A stretch of DNA of 27,449 bases from Sphaeroforma arctica JP610 (GCF_001186125.1 NW_014040478.1:141473-168921), one strand, 5' to 3'; positions 10,869 to 21,994 are shown, counted from the stretch's first letter. Numbers and translations: made by a program. The notes: generated by a model not told the origin, from the sequence alone.

Positions 10869-11011
10869 GGGTCTCTGACTCTGCTGACTGCTGACTCTGA
10901 GAGACTGAGACTCTGAGACTCTGAGACTCTGAGACTCTGAGACTCTGAGACTCTGAGACTCTGAGACTTTGAGTCTCTGCGACTCTGACTAGTCTCTGAC
11001 TCTGAGTGAGT
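10869..11011. repeat. Octamer satellite (GAGACTCT)n
   Basis: Imperfect to perfect copies of CTGAGACT are repeated, most regular at about 10900-10970. The minus frame through it reads repeating SESQSLRV and is an artefact of the period. Confidence 0.95.
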
Positions 11012-11325
11012 CTCTATATACCTCATTCAACTTTCAAGTCCGGTCAAACCGAACAGAATCCAGAGTGTAGATTGCAGTCTGTGCAGAGCGCCCGCCAAAA
11101 TTTCAAATCTTGAAAACTGACCGTCGTCCAAAGTCCGAACTCTCAGCCGCGAGAGTAAAAAGGACAGTAGGACAACAAGGCTGATGAAGGAAGAAATCAT
11201 GGCCCTCTGGATTTCAGGATTTAGGTCTCTGCTGAATTTACGATTTCCGCTACGACCCTGATTTAGTGATTTCTGCTCGCGACCGTATGAATTCAGAGAG
11301 CCATGGAGAGAATAAAGATTTTCAA
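11012..11325. other. Unassigned unique-looking sequence
   Basis: A 103-codon minus-strand frame (11027-11338) has no recognisable motif and no partner exon. No RNA gene or repeat was seen. Confidence 0.4.
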
Positions 11326-11552
11326 AACTGTAACTCATAAGGTCAGCGTCGTTTACAATATCGCGAAACTATTGGGTTTAGCCTCATTAGAACCACTATA
11401 TGGGATAGACCGCACAAAGGGTCGGTCCGGTAGTTTTTAAAAAGAAGTTTCAGACACTTGGTGTTGTCTCGCAGCTACTAAGTAACATGTGGGCCGTCTT
11501 CCTGAGATGCAAGCTTAGGGCCTCTATCCGGCCCGCTATGGGCGGGGTTATA
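11326..11552 (+). repeat. Dispersed repeat, copy A
   Basis: This segment aligns by eye with 15590-15790. Shared landmarks in order are GTCGTTTAC, a GGGTTYARCCTC block, TAGAACCA, GGATAGA, AGTAACATG, TCGTCTT or CCGTCTT, and TTAGGGCC. Similarity is interrupted and roughly two thirds. No coding capacity is evident. Family unknown. Confidence 0.6.
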
Positions 11553-12281
11553 GACCTTTCGGAGGGTGGAGAGGGTGGCCGTGAGATAAGTCACTATATC
11601 AGCGTTAGTCAAGAAATGGTCTTTGCTGTCGGGGAAGAAATGCAATCATCGGTTCACTAACATCCAGTAGCATTGTTTCAGAAGGGTGCTCCACACGGCT
11701 TATTAATGCAGTAGAGCATTCATATAGTAGATACAACGCATTGCGAGTACGCTAGTACTAAATATAGCAACCATCTCGTCCAGTTGTGCGCCATTGCTGT
11801 TTCCACGCTGGGATTGCTACTCCTGGGCGGATTTCTCCGAACCTTCCGCGGCTCCGCGCTGGGCAGTAGTGCTGGCCTAGTACTATTTGATTGTCTTTTA
11901 TCCCAATGTATACCCAAGACAAAATTCGAGCTCGCGACAATGTAGTAAAGCAAATGACTGAACCAACCAATCCAGTACCGTATCAATTTTGTGAGCTATA
12001 TCCCACTTGACTACAGTTTGTTTACTGGGGAGGTCGAATAATACTGCACCTTGTGTTTTGTGGCATGACTTGGAAAAAAATTTAGCTCACCAAGAAATAA
12101 TCGACAAGAGACTGATGTAATGAGCTATCAATGTTACAATGGTTCTGTTTTGCCGAATAAAACCAGTGCTATTTTATTCATTATAGCTGAAGTAAAATCA
12201 ATACTCTCTCATCTAGAGAAACAATGCCAATCGTAGTTGTATGCTCTTTGATATTATTTACAGATTTCGAACTATACGGAA
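11553..12281. other. No gene recognised
   Basis: Short frames only (11720-11986 minus, and an overlapping one), without motif or splice context. No RNA gene seen. Confidence 0.4.
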
Positions 12282-14206
12282 GATATCATAATAATCGTTC
12301 AGTGCTTTGAATATCGCCTGGGTGGCCTCCTGGAACATGGTGTGACAAGATTGCCGTCCTCCAGGTAGTATATACCATAGCAGCTGTTTCTAACATTTTC
12401 CATAAGGCAACGGGGCTGACGGGAAAGTCCATCGGTGTGCTGTTGTGAAGATGAGGTAGCCCTGGGAGACGTGTAGGATGTGGAAGTTGAAGCCAACGGT
12501 CTCTCATGGTTGGGCTATGTGTGTGTGATAGCTGTTCACATATCACCTGCTTCCTGCTAACAATGTTCACGGGGAACGTCGATGCCTATAATGAGCGGTG
12601 TGGGCTTTTGGTTGTTCCGTGACCGTGGCTGTAGCAGATGTCACCTTGTTGGGACTCTGCTTACACGTGTGGCGGATAGAACAAATCATGCCCACGTGGC
12701 GAATCGGCATCTGGTGCATATAATACTGTCTTTGCGCGTTGAGTCTTGGGGCTGGCAGCATCGTCCTATCGGGTGTCACATTCAGTGTCGACGCGTCTTG
12801 AATGGTATTGTCTGCAGTCCACGGAAGTCTAGAGTTACAGTGTGAGAGTTGGCCGGCGATTTTCTGAGTCGCTGAGTCTGCCTGGCGTGACACAGCTTGC
12901 GTAGTCGACCACTTGGCGCTATTATTATGGTGGCATATACTGCCGCTTGCATAGGCCCGTACACGTCGAATGCTTGAAGGACACTTTCCTGAGTTAATCG
13001 GTGTAGGCTGCTGTAATGTACATCCGCAGCACTGTACAAGACTTCTTCAGGGACGTGTAGAGTTCTGTGCCAAACCAAGATAAGTGTGACGATGAATGTA
13101 GATTTTGGTGGTATGAGAGCTAGGTTGTGGTACATGACTTGATTGTCCACATTTCACTGGATACATGTCTGAAGAGCCTTGCTGGACGGCGGGTGGCTAG
13201 TTGAGGTATGGTTATTCATATGAGTGTGGTGATTCGGACGTGTCTGGCCAGCATGCATACTAAACGTAAAGAAGACCAACACCATCCTCGAACGCGGGAA
13301 TCAGCAGTTAGACTAACGGAGGTAGATGTATTCATAGAGCATACTTTGCTTAGGTCGCCATCGACCAAGGGCAGTGAAGATGAAATCGTTCCCATGGACG
13401 ATGAGTGAGCCGTCCAGCTGGACAATGTTCCTGGCCGAGGCCTACAGTTGGTCGCGAATCCACTAGCAGGCTTCGAAGTATGAATTATATATGATATTTA
13501 TTTAAATAAATAGGAATAGGGATATCCTGACTAGCATTGTCGTAGCGTAATATTTTTGCTAGGTATTATTGACTTATATCCATTATAACTTAAAGTTATA
13601 TATGAACTTGACTTTTATAAGATAAGTAATTTTTCTCTATACAATACTGCACGAGATGACGCACAGAATATCACTTTCTTGTTATTCTACTTTAGAAACT
13701 TTGTCTTTAATCTCAACTACTATCTTTCCTATCGTCGTTTTACACGTATGTAACGTTCAGGCACGAGTGCGGTGGCTTAAACACAATTGCATCAATATTG
13801 CGCTCGTGATTTATATGGGATTCGCGTGTCGTGGTAGTTCCGTAAGTCCCCGCATGTGTGTGTAACACAATTGGAGCGTTGGTTGTCAATCGGACTCGTA
13901 GCCAGCTCGCGGTCGTGATCTGTGCTATCGTTCGTACTGTTGTTTTATTTCCGTTGACGCATGTGCTCACTAGTATACTAAGATTGACAATTAGTAGTGG
14001 TCTATCCGTCTTTGTGGCAGTGGGTGCTCGGTCAGGATGAGTTGACGTAGGTTGCCGTTGGAGAGACTTTGGTGTAGTCGCAGGTTACGGCCACCGTGGG
14101 ATCTGTCGCAACAGCTGGTGTACTCCGTGACTGATGAGGAGTGTGAAGTGTTGAGTGAGCTGAGCGAGCACGATATGGCACTATGAGCGTTTTTGCCTGT
14201 CATGCG
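12282..14206. other. Unassigned region with scattered open frames
   Basis: Minus-strand frames at 12286-12570, 12567-12893, 12782-13150 and 13740-13970 are open for 76-122 codons but have no motif I recognise and no agreeing splice sites. A perfect 18-bp AT palindrome, TATTTATTTAAATAAATA, lies at 13495-13512. The tract could be decayed mobile DNA or unique intergenic sequence. Confidence 0.4.
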
Positions 14207-14474
14207 CGTGGTTGGCGTACAGAGCGATGGGGAGACCGATTAAAGGTCTGTGTGAACGGGTGCGCTTGTTGCTTGCCGGCTCGTGATTAGTTCTGTTGTC
14301 AGGTGTATTGTTACGAAGGATGAAGAAAGGGCTAAAGTCAGCATTAGGGGTGGTTGTTGGAAAGTTACCAATCGGTGGTGCTTTAGTTAGCACATTGTAG
14401 GACTTTCTGGCACCTATGAGAGATTTGGCGACCTTGAGCATGCCGATGACTACATCCTCCCTAGTGACTACCCC

Positions 14475-14742
14475 CGGGGTGACTAGATCGCTTTCTAAGG
14501 TAGACGACAAATAATCGACACGTTCTTCGCGAAAATAGACAAGTAGATCAGCTTGGTCACAGTAGTGGGCCGTGTTGGGACATTTCACCTTATCAAGGAG
14601 CTCTAGAGACCTACGGGGTGACTGGATATCTTTCTCTGATAGATGATAAATTATCGACACGTTCTTCGCGAAAACAGACAAGTATATCAGTTTGGCGCGG
14701 TCGTCACAGTAGTGGGCCGTGTTGAGACGTTTCGCCTGATCA
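14475..14742. repeat. Direct duplication, unit spacing 139 bp
   Basis: 14475-14595 and 14614-14742 share CGGGGTGACT, ATCGACACGTTCTTCGCG, AGACAAGTA, CACAGTAGTGGGCCGTGTTG and TTTC-CCT-ATCA blocks with few differences and one 7-bp insertion (CGCGGTC) in the second copy. A minus-strand 166-codon frame (14181-14681) crosses both copies and looks like a by-product, not a recognised protein. Confidence 0.85.
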
Positions 14743-14839
14743 GGCGCAGGTATGCAGATGGATCATACTGTGCAGTGAGGTAGTGTTCAATTATAGTTAA
14801 CATAGCGCCAAAATAAAACTCTACCATATTGATCTAGAT

Positions 14840-15390
14840 TAAGAGACCACAGGTTTGATACCAGATTTTATAGCAAGAGAAACTCTTTGGTTCATAGAAA
14901 TCAGTAGAGTTAGCTCACTCCTGAGAGCTAATTAAGTTTCTTAATCCACTACCGAAAGTTGAGGTAATTTCTTAACCGGCTCCTGAAAGTTGATTAAAGT
15001 TTATCAACCGGCTCCCGATAATTGATTAAATTTGTTAACCGCAAAAATCTGGGAAAAGTTGCGCCCCTTTATGAGTCACAGCCTTTGCAGAAGAGAATCA
15101 TATGATTAGCGTGAGATTACGCAGCAGAGAAGTTGAAATAGAATACTATCGAATTGTTAAGGTGTTCGGCTGATTTTTTTCTCATACTGACTATATGAAA
15201 TTTTCCTAAACCTTAACCCTAAACCACTAAAACTTTAAATACAAAACTAAAGGCAAGGTCATAGAAAAACAAACATTTGCACTTTATTTTAAGTCTATCA
15301 CTTTACACTCGAACAGACTACCTGATTAATGTGCGGGAGCATTATGTCGACCGTATCATCATCTGCCAGGAAGCCGGTGCATTCTTTGCC
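14840..15390 (+). repeat. Left inverted arm
   Basis: Pairs with 16780-17331. It contains about 31-bp subrepeats at about 14940-15040 (TTAACCGGCTCCTGAAAG, TCAACCGGCTCCCGATAA) and one plant-telomere-like AACCCTAAACC near 15212. Similarity is clear to about 15316 and weak beyond. On its minus strand, at about 15305-15460, a short open frame contains FCGKVYSHLLWKTLEAHIHF, loosely like a zinc finger, but too short to call. Confidence 0.75.
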
Positions 15391-15589
15391 TTCTCCAATG
15401 ATAAGAAGAAAATGAATATGGGCTTCCAAAGTTTTCCATAATAGGTGGGAATATACTTTGCCGCAGAAGTGGAACTGGGCTGCAGAAAATTAACCATGAC
15501 ACAATCCAAAAGCAAGAAGTGTTCAATAACGCGATGATATTGGATCGAAATTAGGTATTCGTATCAGGTTATTCGTTCTACTTCGAGCT

Positions 15590-15790
15590 TAGTTCAGTAA
15601 ACTCAAGGTAGACGTCGTTTACTATCGTTGAAAACTAAGCTAGTGGGTTCAACCTCGCTAGAACCAGTGTACAGAAGGATAGATCAAAGTGTCTTTCAGT
15701 TACTGAGTAACATGGGGATCGTCTTGTCATGGGTTGTTCCGAGACCCCAAAGTTAGGGCCGTTCCATGTCCTTGCCATAGGGCTGGTATG
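15590..15790 (+). repeat. Dispersed repeat, copy B
   Basis: Diverged relative of 11326-11552 in the same orientation, lying inside the inverted-arm element. Landmarks include AGACGTCGTTTAC, GTGGGTTCAACC, GAGTAACATG and GTTAGGGCC. Confidence 0.6.
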
Positions 15791-15884
15791 TCCCGTCCTC
15801 TGACTGCTATCGTTCTCTACTACAAGACCGCTATTGTATAAAAACTAGACCTGTGGAGAACTGAAGGCTATGATCTATTTTTGC

Positions 15885-16101
15885 TCCCAACTGGGTCAGT
15901 TGGGTTCCCAATCAGTAATCCTCACTAAAACTTCCCTGAGTACTTGTATTACTCTCGCAAGTTCGAATCTCGCAAAACGAAGAAGAAAAAGAAAAAGAAA
16001 AATCCCGACACCCTCGACCGACCAGAGCGCAAAACGCTTCTAACCCCCTGTGAACATCAAAGCGGCCCTAAAAACTGGTAAAAATTAGGGGGGGGGGGGG
16101 G
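15885..16101 (+). mobile_element. tRNA-like SINE candidate, copy 1
   Basis: An A-box-like TGGGTCAGTTGG (15892-15903) is followed about 57 bp on by a B-box-like GTTCGAATCTC (15961-15971), as in the Pol III promoter of tRNA-derived SINEs. Downstream come an AAG-rich stretch, CCAGAGCGCAAAACGC, AAAGCGGCCCTAAAAACTGG and a run of 14 G at 16088-16101. The domain after the B box recurs at 19214-19368, which argues for a repeat family rather than a lone tRNA relic. The 5' border is uncertain. Confidence 0.55.
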
Positions 16102-16109
16102 AATATCCG

Positions 16110-16848
16110 ATGACTGAACCGAATGGATGTAAAATACGACTCACACTACTACTAGTCAATAAGGGTAACACAATGAGCTCCCAAAGCTCCGCGAGCAGAT
16201 CCGACATAATACCAACAACGTCTCACAACTATGGAGATAGCAAGGAAGGCTCGCCGCCAAAACTACTATTGACTTGTAGGGAGCTTCCTATTATTGACCG
16301 AGACGAACTCTCCAATGAAAGCTTTACCCAATAGCGTGAAGACATCACAATCCGCCTTTGTGCCATGATAGCAACCAACACGTTCATGTTCAAACTGGTT
16401 CACTATCGTACTAGTGGATACCTCTGTGCTGTAGTACTTTTCAACTGCCCATGTAGCACCTAACAAGTGTACTTTTACCGTTCAAACACTATGCATATGG
16501 CGATATGGTAGGGGTGATAGCCATCTGGAAACCACCTGTCGCTAAGTCCGATAAATACTTGGGTAGAAGAAGCATTCGCCGTTTATCGACAGTGGCACAG
16601 AGTCAAAGCAGTCAACACCATACGCTCTACTAACGGTCACTCAATACTTGTAGAAATTACAAATGAGTAAAGCAATAACAGTTGCAGTAAAAGCACTACA
16701 ACAGTTATAGTATAAACACTATTTACCTAGACAGCTTGAACACGGTTATATGTATTAGACAAACATGCTTAACAGCCCTTGTAGTATCGATGGACAGCCT
16801 GGCAGCCCTCCTCGACAAGCATCTCGGTACGAATCACCACATAATACA
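16110..16848. other. Interior of the inverted-arm element, unassigned
   Basis: A 74-codon plus frame (16110-16334, MTEPNGCKIRLTLLLVNKG start) is the longest frame. It has no motif I recognise. Nothing else was identified. Confidence 0.35.
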
Positions 16849-17331
16849 TTTTAGAGTGTATTGTAGTAGACTTTAAATAAAGTGCAAATGCATATATTTA
16901 TTTCTGACCTCACCTTTGAATTTATACTTAAGGTGTTTGTGCTAGTGTTCAGCCGCTTGGGCTGGCCAGAATAAAATTCATATGGTCAGTATGAGAAACT
17001 TTCTGCAGAGCACTTTAACACTTCGATGCTATTATGTTTCGACTACTCTGCAACTAAATTTCACGCTGATCACATGATGCCTTTCCGCATAGGTTGTGGC
17101 TCACATAGGAACGTAGCTATTTTTAAAATATTGCAGTTGACCGACTTGATTCACTCTCGGAAGTCGGTTGAGAAACTTAATCCGCTCTCGGGAGTCGGTC
17201 AAGCAATCAATCAACTCTCGGGAGTAATTTAAGCAACGTAATTAGCATTCGGAAGTGAGCTAACTCTGATAACTTCTATCAATCAAAGAGAATTTTGCTG
17301 TAAAATCTGGTCTGAGACCTGTAGTCTCTTA
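16780..17331 (-). repeat. Right inverted arm
   Basis: Reverse-complement partner of the left arm. Subrepeats here read CGGGAGTCGGTYRAG with about 30-bp spacing between 17150 and 17260. Arm identity is perhaps three quarters by eye, so the insertion is not recent. Confidence 0.75.
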
Positions 17332-19200
17332 CTACCCATTATCACATCAATGGTTATCACGGACACATCTATCGTATCCATAATCATATCGAATTCTTCA
17401 TCACATCTAAAACAGTGGCGAACAAATGTATGAACATATAGTAGGTATGTCATAAGCTTAGATTATCTTGATGATGTAGAGCATCTTGCAGTATATCAAA
17501 GCCATCCGGAATGACAACGAGCGATATTGCATGGGCTACAACGACAGCCCAAGACTTATAAATCTAGTGCTAAAGGCAGCGACTGCTAGTAGCATAACTA
17601 AAGTCGGCGATACCAAGGTACAAGGAAGAATAACTTCTGGACAAGTCCGATATGTTTCAACCGCTGTCATACAACCCGATCTCGATGATCCACGTATACG
17701 CTTATTAAACTCCATGAAGCATAAATATAAGCATCAAAGGAAGAAAGTGGAACATATATTAGTTTTACAAATCAGTTGGGCGATGACAACGTATCATCAC
17801 ATATTAGGGAGGCATTGACAATGTTAGTATACTTTCACAGCAAGTAGATAACGATGTAGTTGCCACACTTCAAATGAGTATTGCTAAAGCAGCAATAGCG
17901 ATACAAACAGGTAACAGAAATACGATCATCACACAGCAAAAAAAAACCCCCATGTGACACGTGCGTCGACTCAGTCTGGTAGTGGAAACTCGAATTATAG
18001 CAACCAACAATTGCTACAAGCAAACACAAGCAACGCATCTACTAGCAACGTACACACGAGCACGAGTACAGGAAACACATCGACCAACAGCAACATTAGG
18101 ACCACACGAACATTGGCGACACATCGACTAGCAGTAATGAGGAACACAAAACACTTAAATCAGGGAGACAAGAAGTTAAAATCAGGGAGACAAGACCATC
18201 CCCAAAAATTGAAAAGAAGGCATTGAGTGCTGTGGGACTAGACAATATCATCAAACTCTAAAACACTATGGGTAGATCGTGCTAGTTCAAACGTGCTACA
18301 CTTTAAAGTGTGCCCTTTCTGCTTTTTGCGTTATAATGGGACGAGCACTGGTTTCGATTCCCACTCGTGCAATATTTTCGGCAGATACCACCATGCATTT
18401 TGCCATCGATCCGGAGATACGGCGGGTAGCGTAAGCAAAGGTTCTGCTATTTCTGCTTCCCTAGCGAAATAAATATATGCGTACATGAATACCGTTTAGC
18501 ATTTGGGAAGTTGCTTTAGTATTTAGAATCAGAACTGACCACGACACGTAGTCAACGAAGACGTGACAATATACTTATTATTAGCTCTTATACTGGCGCT
18601 ATCGGCACTACTGTATCAAGAGAGGGACGTGCTGCGAGAAAATCTTCTAAATACATAGATAGGGATGTGCTTATTTCTTTGTATGTGATGAGGGTGAGCC
18701 GTTAGATCTGAACATGAATGAAGATGATGTATAGAGCTCGATAGGGGACGGAAATACCGCATGTAGGGAAACAGCAGAGCAGGCATGGAATAACTCGTAT
18801 GCAGGAATAGCTAAACCAGATCCCCTTGTTCGAGCTATTTACATGCAGGTGAAATTCAACCAAAAAAATCAACACTATTGCGTTCAAAAAGAAGATATGT
18901 ACAGACGACGTGTACGTTCTCTCATCGGATGAGATATTTGACGTCACTACATTGGAGAAAAAACTCGTGTAGCTCGCAAGGTCGCTATAAATGAAAGAAG
19001 CGAGACACCCAAACAGTAGATGATAGTTAAGAATTCACTATTCAGGTGTACATGACATACATGTAAAGAGTATGACCTCAATCAAGGAATTTACGGAGCA
19101 ACCAGCCGGTGATCGGCGAGCTATCAACTTAGAGGACTAGGCGCAAAAAAAGTAAGACTACTATCCTTTATACTGTAATAATCGTATACAGTCTATATTA
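17332..19200 (+). other. Decayed coding-like tract, class unresolved
   Basis: Plus-strand frames at 17486-17818 and 17954-18226 have protein-like composition. The first is mixed and charged, the second rich in S, T and N (SNASTSNVHTSTSTGNTST). Coding-like composition continues in pieces to about 18960, interrupted by several breaks. I cannot assign a family: no reverse transcriptase, integrase, transposase or capsid motif was seen. It may be a fossil mobile-element body or a degraded host gene. Confidence 0.35.
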
Positions 19201-19213
19201 CTTTACGTTTCCA

Positions 19214-19368
19214 CGTAATTCGCCAGTTTTTCAAAGCCGCTTGAATGTTCGAGGTGGTAATTTTGTCCTAGTTTGGACAGCTGTCAAATATTCAGTTTTG
19301 ACAGGCGTTTTGCACTCTGGTCTGGTGAGTGAGGGTTTTTTTTATCCCTGGGCGAGATTCGAACTTTA
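19214..19368 (-). mobile_element. tRNA-like SINE candidate, copy 2 (5' truncated)
   Basis: On the minus strand, AAGTTCGAATCTCGC (B-box-like, GTTCGAATCTC at 19354-19364) is followed by CCAGACCAGAGTGCAAAACG and TCAAGCGGCTTTGAAAAACTGG, parallel to copy 1 in order and spacing. The exception is an extra segment of about 35-40 bp (around 19267-19302). No A box is evident upstream, so the copy looks truncated or diverged. Confidence 0.55.
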
Positions 19369-19375
19369 GGGCTAC

Positions 19376-20040
19376 CAATGTCGAAACCTATAGGATCTAT
19401 AGTAGCCATGGTAGTTGAAAACTATAGTAGCTAAAACAACTATATTAGTTAGAAACTATATAATTGTAGCAATTGAAAACCATCTCCGTACTCTATAAGT
19501 GTACTAATGCATTTTCAAATGTCCAAAAAATGGGTTAATTTGCCTAATGCGAATAGCATCTACCTTTTCGTTTCACGTCTTCCAGAACTTCAGATTTACG
19601 TCAGCATCTGCTTATACTATTAAGGACCCGCTATTTTTACACACTCTCCAAGCAGTAGTTTCAGTAGCCGGTCGCAGGCTTTCTTGCCCACCCTAGGTAC
19701 TGGTAGTGCAGTAAGTGCATTCGTCGTGAAAACTCAACAACAACAAAATAAAAATTTGAGTTTAGTAGCTTAGAACTGTAAAACATCTAATATAATAAAT
19801 GCAGTAGTTCGGTCACTTAAAATTGTAGTCAAAACCGAGTAAAGCTTAGTAAAGATTGTCAGGTCTGAGTAAGTGAACTCGCTCAGATGTGCCGTTATGA
19901 TCGACGCTACTGCTATACGTGGGACGAGATTTCCTCGAACAACAGGTTTCAGTATGGTTTTGGCTCCTAGTTACTAAATGAGAGAGTACAAGAGTTAATT
20001 TATGTCTACATACATTGATATCGTTTTATGCCATCAGTCA
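19376..20040. other. Intergenic, short repeats only
   Basis: Around 19395-19475 there are degenerate repeats of AACTATAGTAG and GTAGTTGAAAACTATA. I see no gene or RNA in the remainder. Confidence 0.4.
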
Positions 20041-20169
20041 GAGAGTAATTTGAGACTTGTTCTCAAAATATTCTATTTATAGATGGGTCAGCCCGAGAGC
20101 ACATGAGAGTAGTTTCAGATATTTCTCAGATTGTTCTATTTGCAAGTAGGCCACCGGCCAGCCCGAGAG
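20041..20169. repeat. Diverged direct duplication, about 64-bp unit
   Basis: Both copies (20041-20099 and 20105-20169) start GAGAGTA-TTT, share a TTCTATTT core and end with CAGCCCGAGAG. The second has a small insertion (CCACCGG). Confidence 0.7.
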
Positions 20170-20427
20170 TACGTAACATTAAAAATTATATATTTATTTA
20201 TGTAAATGTATCATGGTACTAAAGTGTTCTGTAAAAGGTTTCTCAAACTGATCAAATAAGTGTTTTTACCCTCAAAAACCCAAGTGGTGAAACTTTAGTG
20301 CAAACATCATCAGAATAAAACTGAGGGTGAGATCAGAATTATACTCCTTCGAACGCACCATTCTTTAGATACAATACCAATTTACTTATAGTCGCCCACC
20401 CTACACGCTAACACTAAATTATGATTG

Positions 20428-20478
20428 ATGACGCAAATGCGTCATTGCCCTCCAGTAAGCCAATTTTTCAGATTGGCT
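20428..20478. repeat. Two adjacent short inverted repeats
   Basis: ATGACGCAAATGCGTCAT (20428-20445) is a near-perfect palindrome, and AGCCAAT-TTTTCAG-ATTGGCT (20458-20478) is a 7-bp stem with a 7-nt loop. Function unknown. Confidence 0.7.
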
Positions 20479-20479
20479 A

Positions 20480-21994
20480 CTCTTAATAAGTTCTCTAATA
20501 TCTCATCCAGTCCGGTTCTCTTGTCCGGTCCTAAAATCTCGTACTAGGGCACTTTGCCCGCACACGTACGTGCTAAGAGTGAAAGCTTACAACCAGAGCT
20601 CAAGAAAGGCTCAATCAATCTGGAGCTGGTTCATTTTGTATATAGGAATACAGAGCCACCTTTTCATGAACCCTTGTGACAAAAGGAAGGAGGTACTATA
20701 CATTCCGCCATTTCATTGCAAGACGATTTAAAAGTGATGCAACACGACAAGCATAATATTTTGTACGCTGGTTGGAAGAATTTCCGATGTAGGGGACTGC
20801 AGATACATTTTGCATGTTCTGTTTTTCAGATGCTACTCTATCGCTGAAATTTATACTTGAGCCTAAGGTAATTGCAGACCCTGTATAACTATTTCTCATT
20901 GAAACAAATATCAATCGAACAACACTTGTGTTCCTTCAATATTTTGGCCACTATTTCTTTCTTCTTTTATAACTGAGGATAATCTGAAGATGATCATGCG
21001 CTGCTCAAACTTTATTGTATTTTTGTGAGAAGCACGGACCGCAGAGTTTTTCTTCTTCTCAATGACGTCGTTGCAGTATGCTGCAGCACACCTGCCTATG
21101 CAATAAAATTAAATACTCTAATTACACGAGAGTACGGTTAGAACTTCGCTAGTCTAATATACTCTTATATATTCTGTAATATTCTTTTTTCTATCGTGTG
21201 CCTTAAAACTGACCAGTAAATAGGATTGACAAACGTACACATGTGTACATAAAAACCGATTATATGATTTGAAAAGATAGATAACAAACAAAAACGTGCA
21301 TGACCCATGTAATGTATCATAGCCAGGTCTTTTCTTTACTTGCTTTGTCCTGACCCTCCCTAGAGGACGGGGTACTCTCCAAACATCCATCCCGGAGGAG
21401 AAAAGTCATTTTTCTTTTCTCTTTCCAAATCCAGAGAAAAAATAAGGAGCGGTTTGTTCACAGAGAAATAGTTTTATTTTCTGCTGATAGATCATAGAAA
21501 TGATTCTTTTTATTTTCAGTTGTCAGTAGCATACATTCTTTTTATCCAATCGAAACGCTTGGTTATTGACTAGGGATTTTTAATTTCAATTTGGGGTAAA
21601 TTATTATGTCTACGTGCACATCAGGTTTAATATTCGTTGGAAAGGTTCTGGAGATATTGAGGGAAAGTTAATATTGTCGAACTGCCGCGAGAAGCTCGGG
21701 GCGAGTGATGCAACGATGGAGGACATACGGTGCGTTCATTCGTAACGATGGATATGGAACACTTCCACCATTGGGTGGGAGCGTGACATTCTGTGGAATA
21801 AAGATGGCCTCCACTCGTAGTGGTAATTTGGGCTGAGTCAGTCTGATTATTTTTGAACGTGATACCAAGAAGGGTAAGGCTATCATCCCCAATTCTATTT
21901 CAGAGCGAAGTTAGAGGCTGTCCGATACCACAACACACAACTGATGTATTTAGAAAATTCTGGTTAGCCGGGAAGTTTCATGGGCGGTACCAGA
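20480..21994. other. Intergenic, unassigned
   Basis: Minus-strand frames at 20696-20914, 21154-21390 and 21668-21892 are open for 72-78 codons. The last (PKLPLRVEAIFIPQNVTLPP) has plausible protein composition but no motif I recognise and no supporting exon. AT-rich stretches fill the rest. Confidence 0.35.

Larger units (their letters stand above)
14840..17331. mobile_element. Element with long inverted arms (foldback/TIR type), about 2.5 kb
   Basis: The left arm from 14840 (TAAGAGACCACAGG) and the right arm ending at 17331 (reverse complement TAAGAGACTACAGG) align inward for at least 477-483 bp, and weakly to about 550 bp. Shared landmarks include GACCAGATTTTA/ATACCAGATTTTA, AGAGTTAGCTCAC, CTCATACTGAC-ATATGAA and ATTTGCACTTTATTT. 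The outer half of each arm contains about 30-bp subrepeats (ACCGGCTCCYGA-type). I see no transposase and no clean target-site duplication. The interior contains a dispersed repeat copy and a tRNA-like short repeat. Long arms with subrepeats resemble foldback or Mutator-like non-autonomous elements; class not settled. Confidence 0.75.

Noticed and set aside
15205-15222. Interstitial telomere at AACCCTAAACC
   Set aside because: Little more than one repeat, within an inverted arm; chance is likely. Likewise AAACCCTAAAC near 26489.
18240-18300. Resemblance to a copia-type protease motif in the decayed tract
   Set aside because: Only a few residues agree and the diagnostic D-S/T-G triplet is not there; no other retroelement domain supports it.
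18330-18370. Possible tRNA gene end (GGTTTCGATTCCCACTCGTGC)
   Set aside because: B-box-like, but the T stem pairs poorly and no matching acceptor strand or A box was found upstream.
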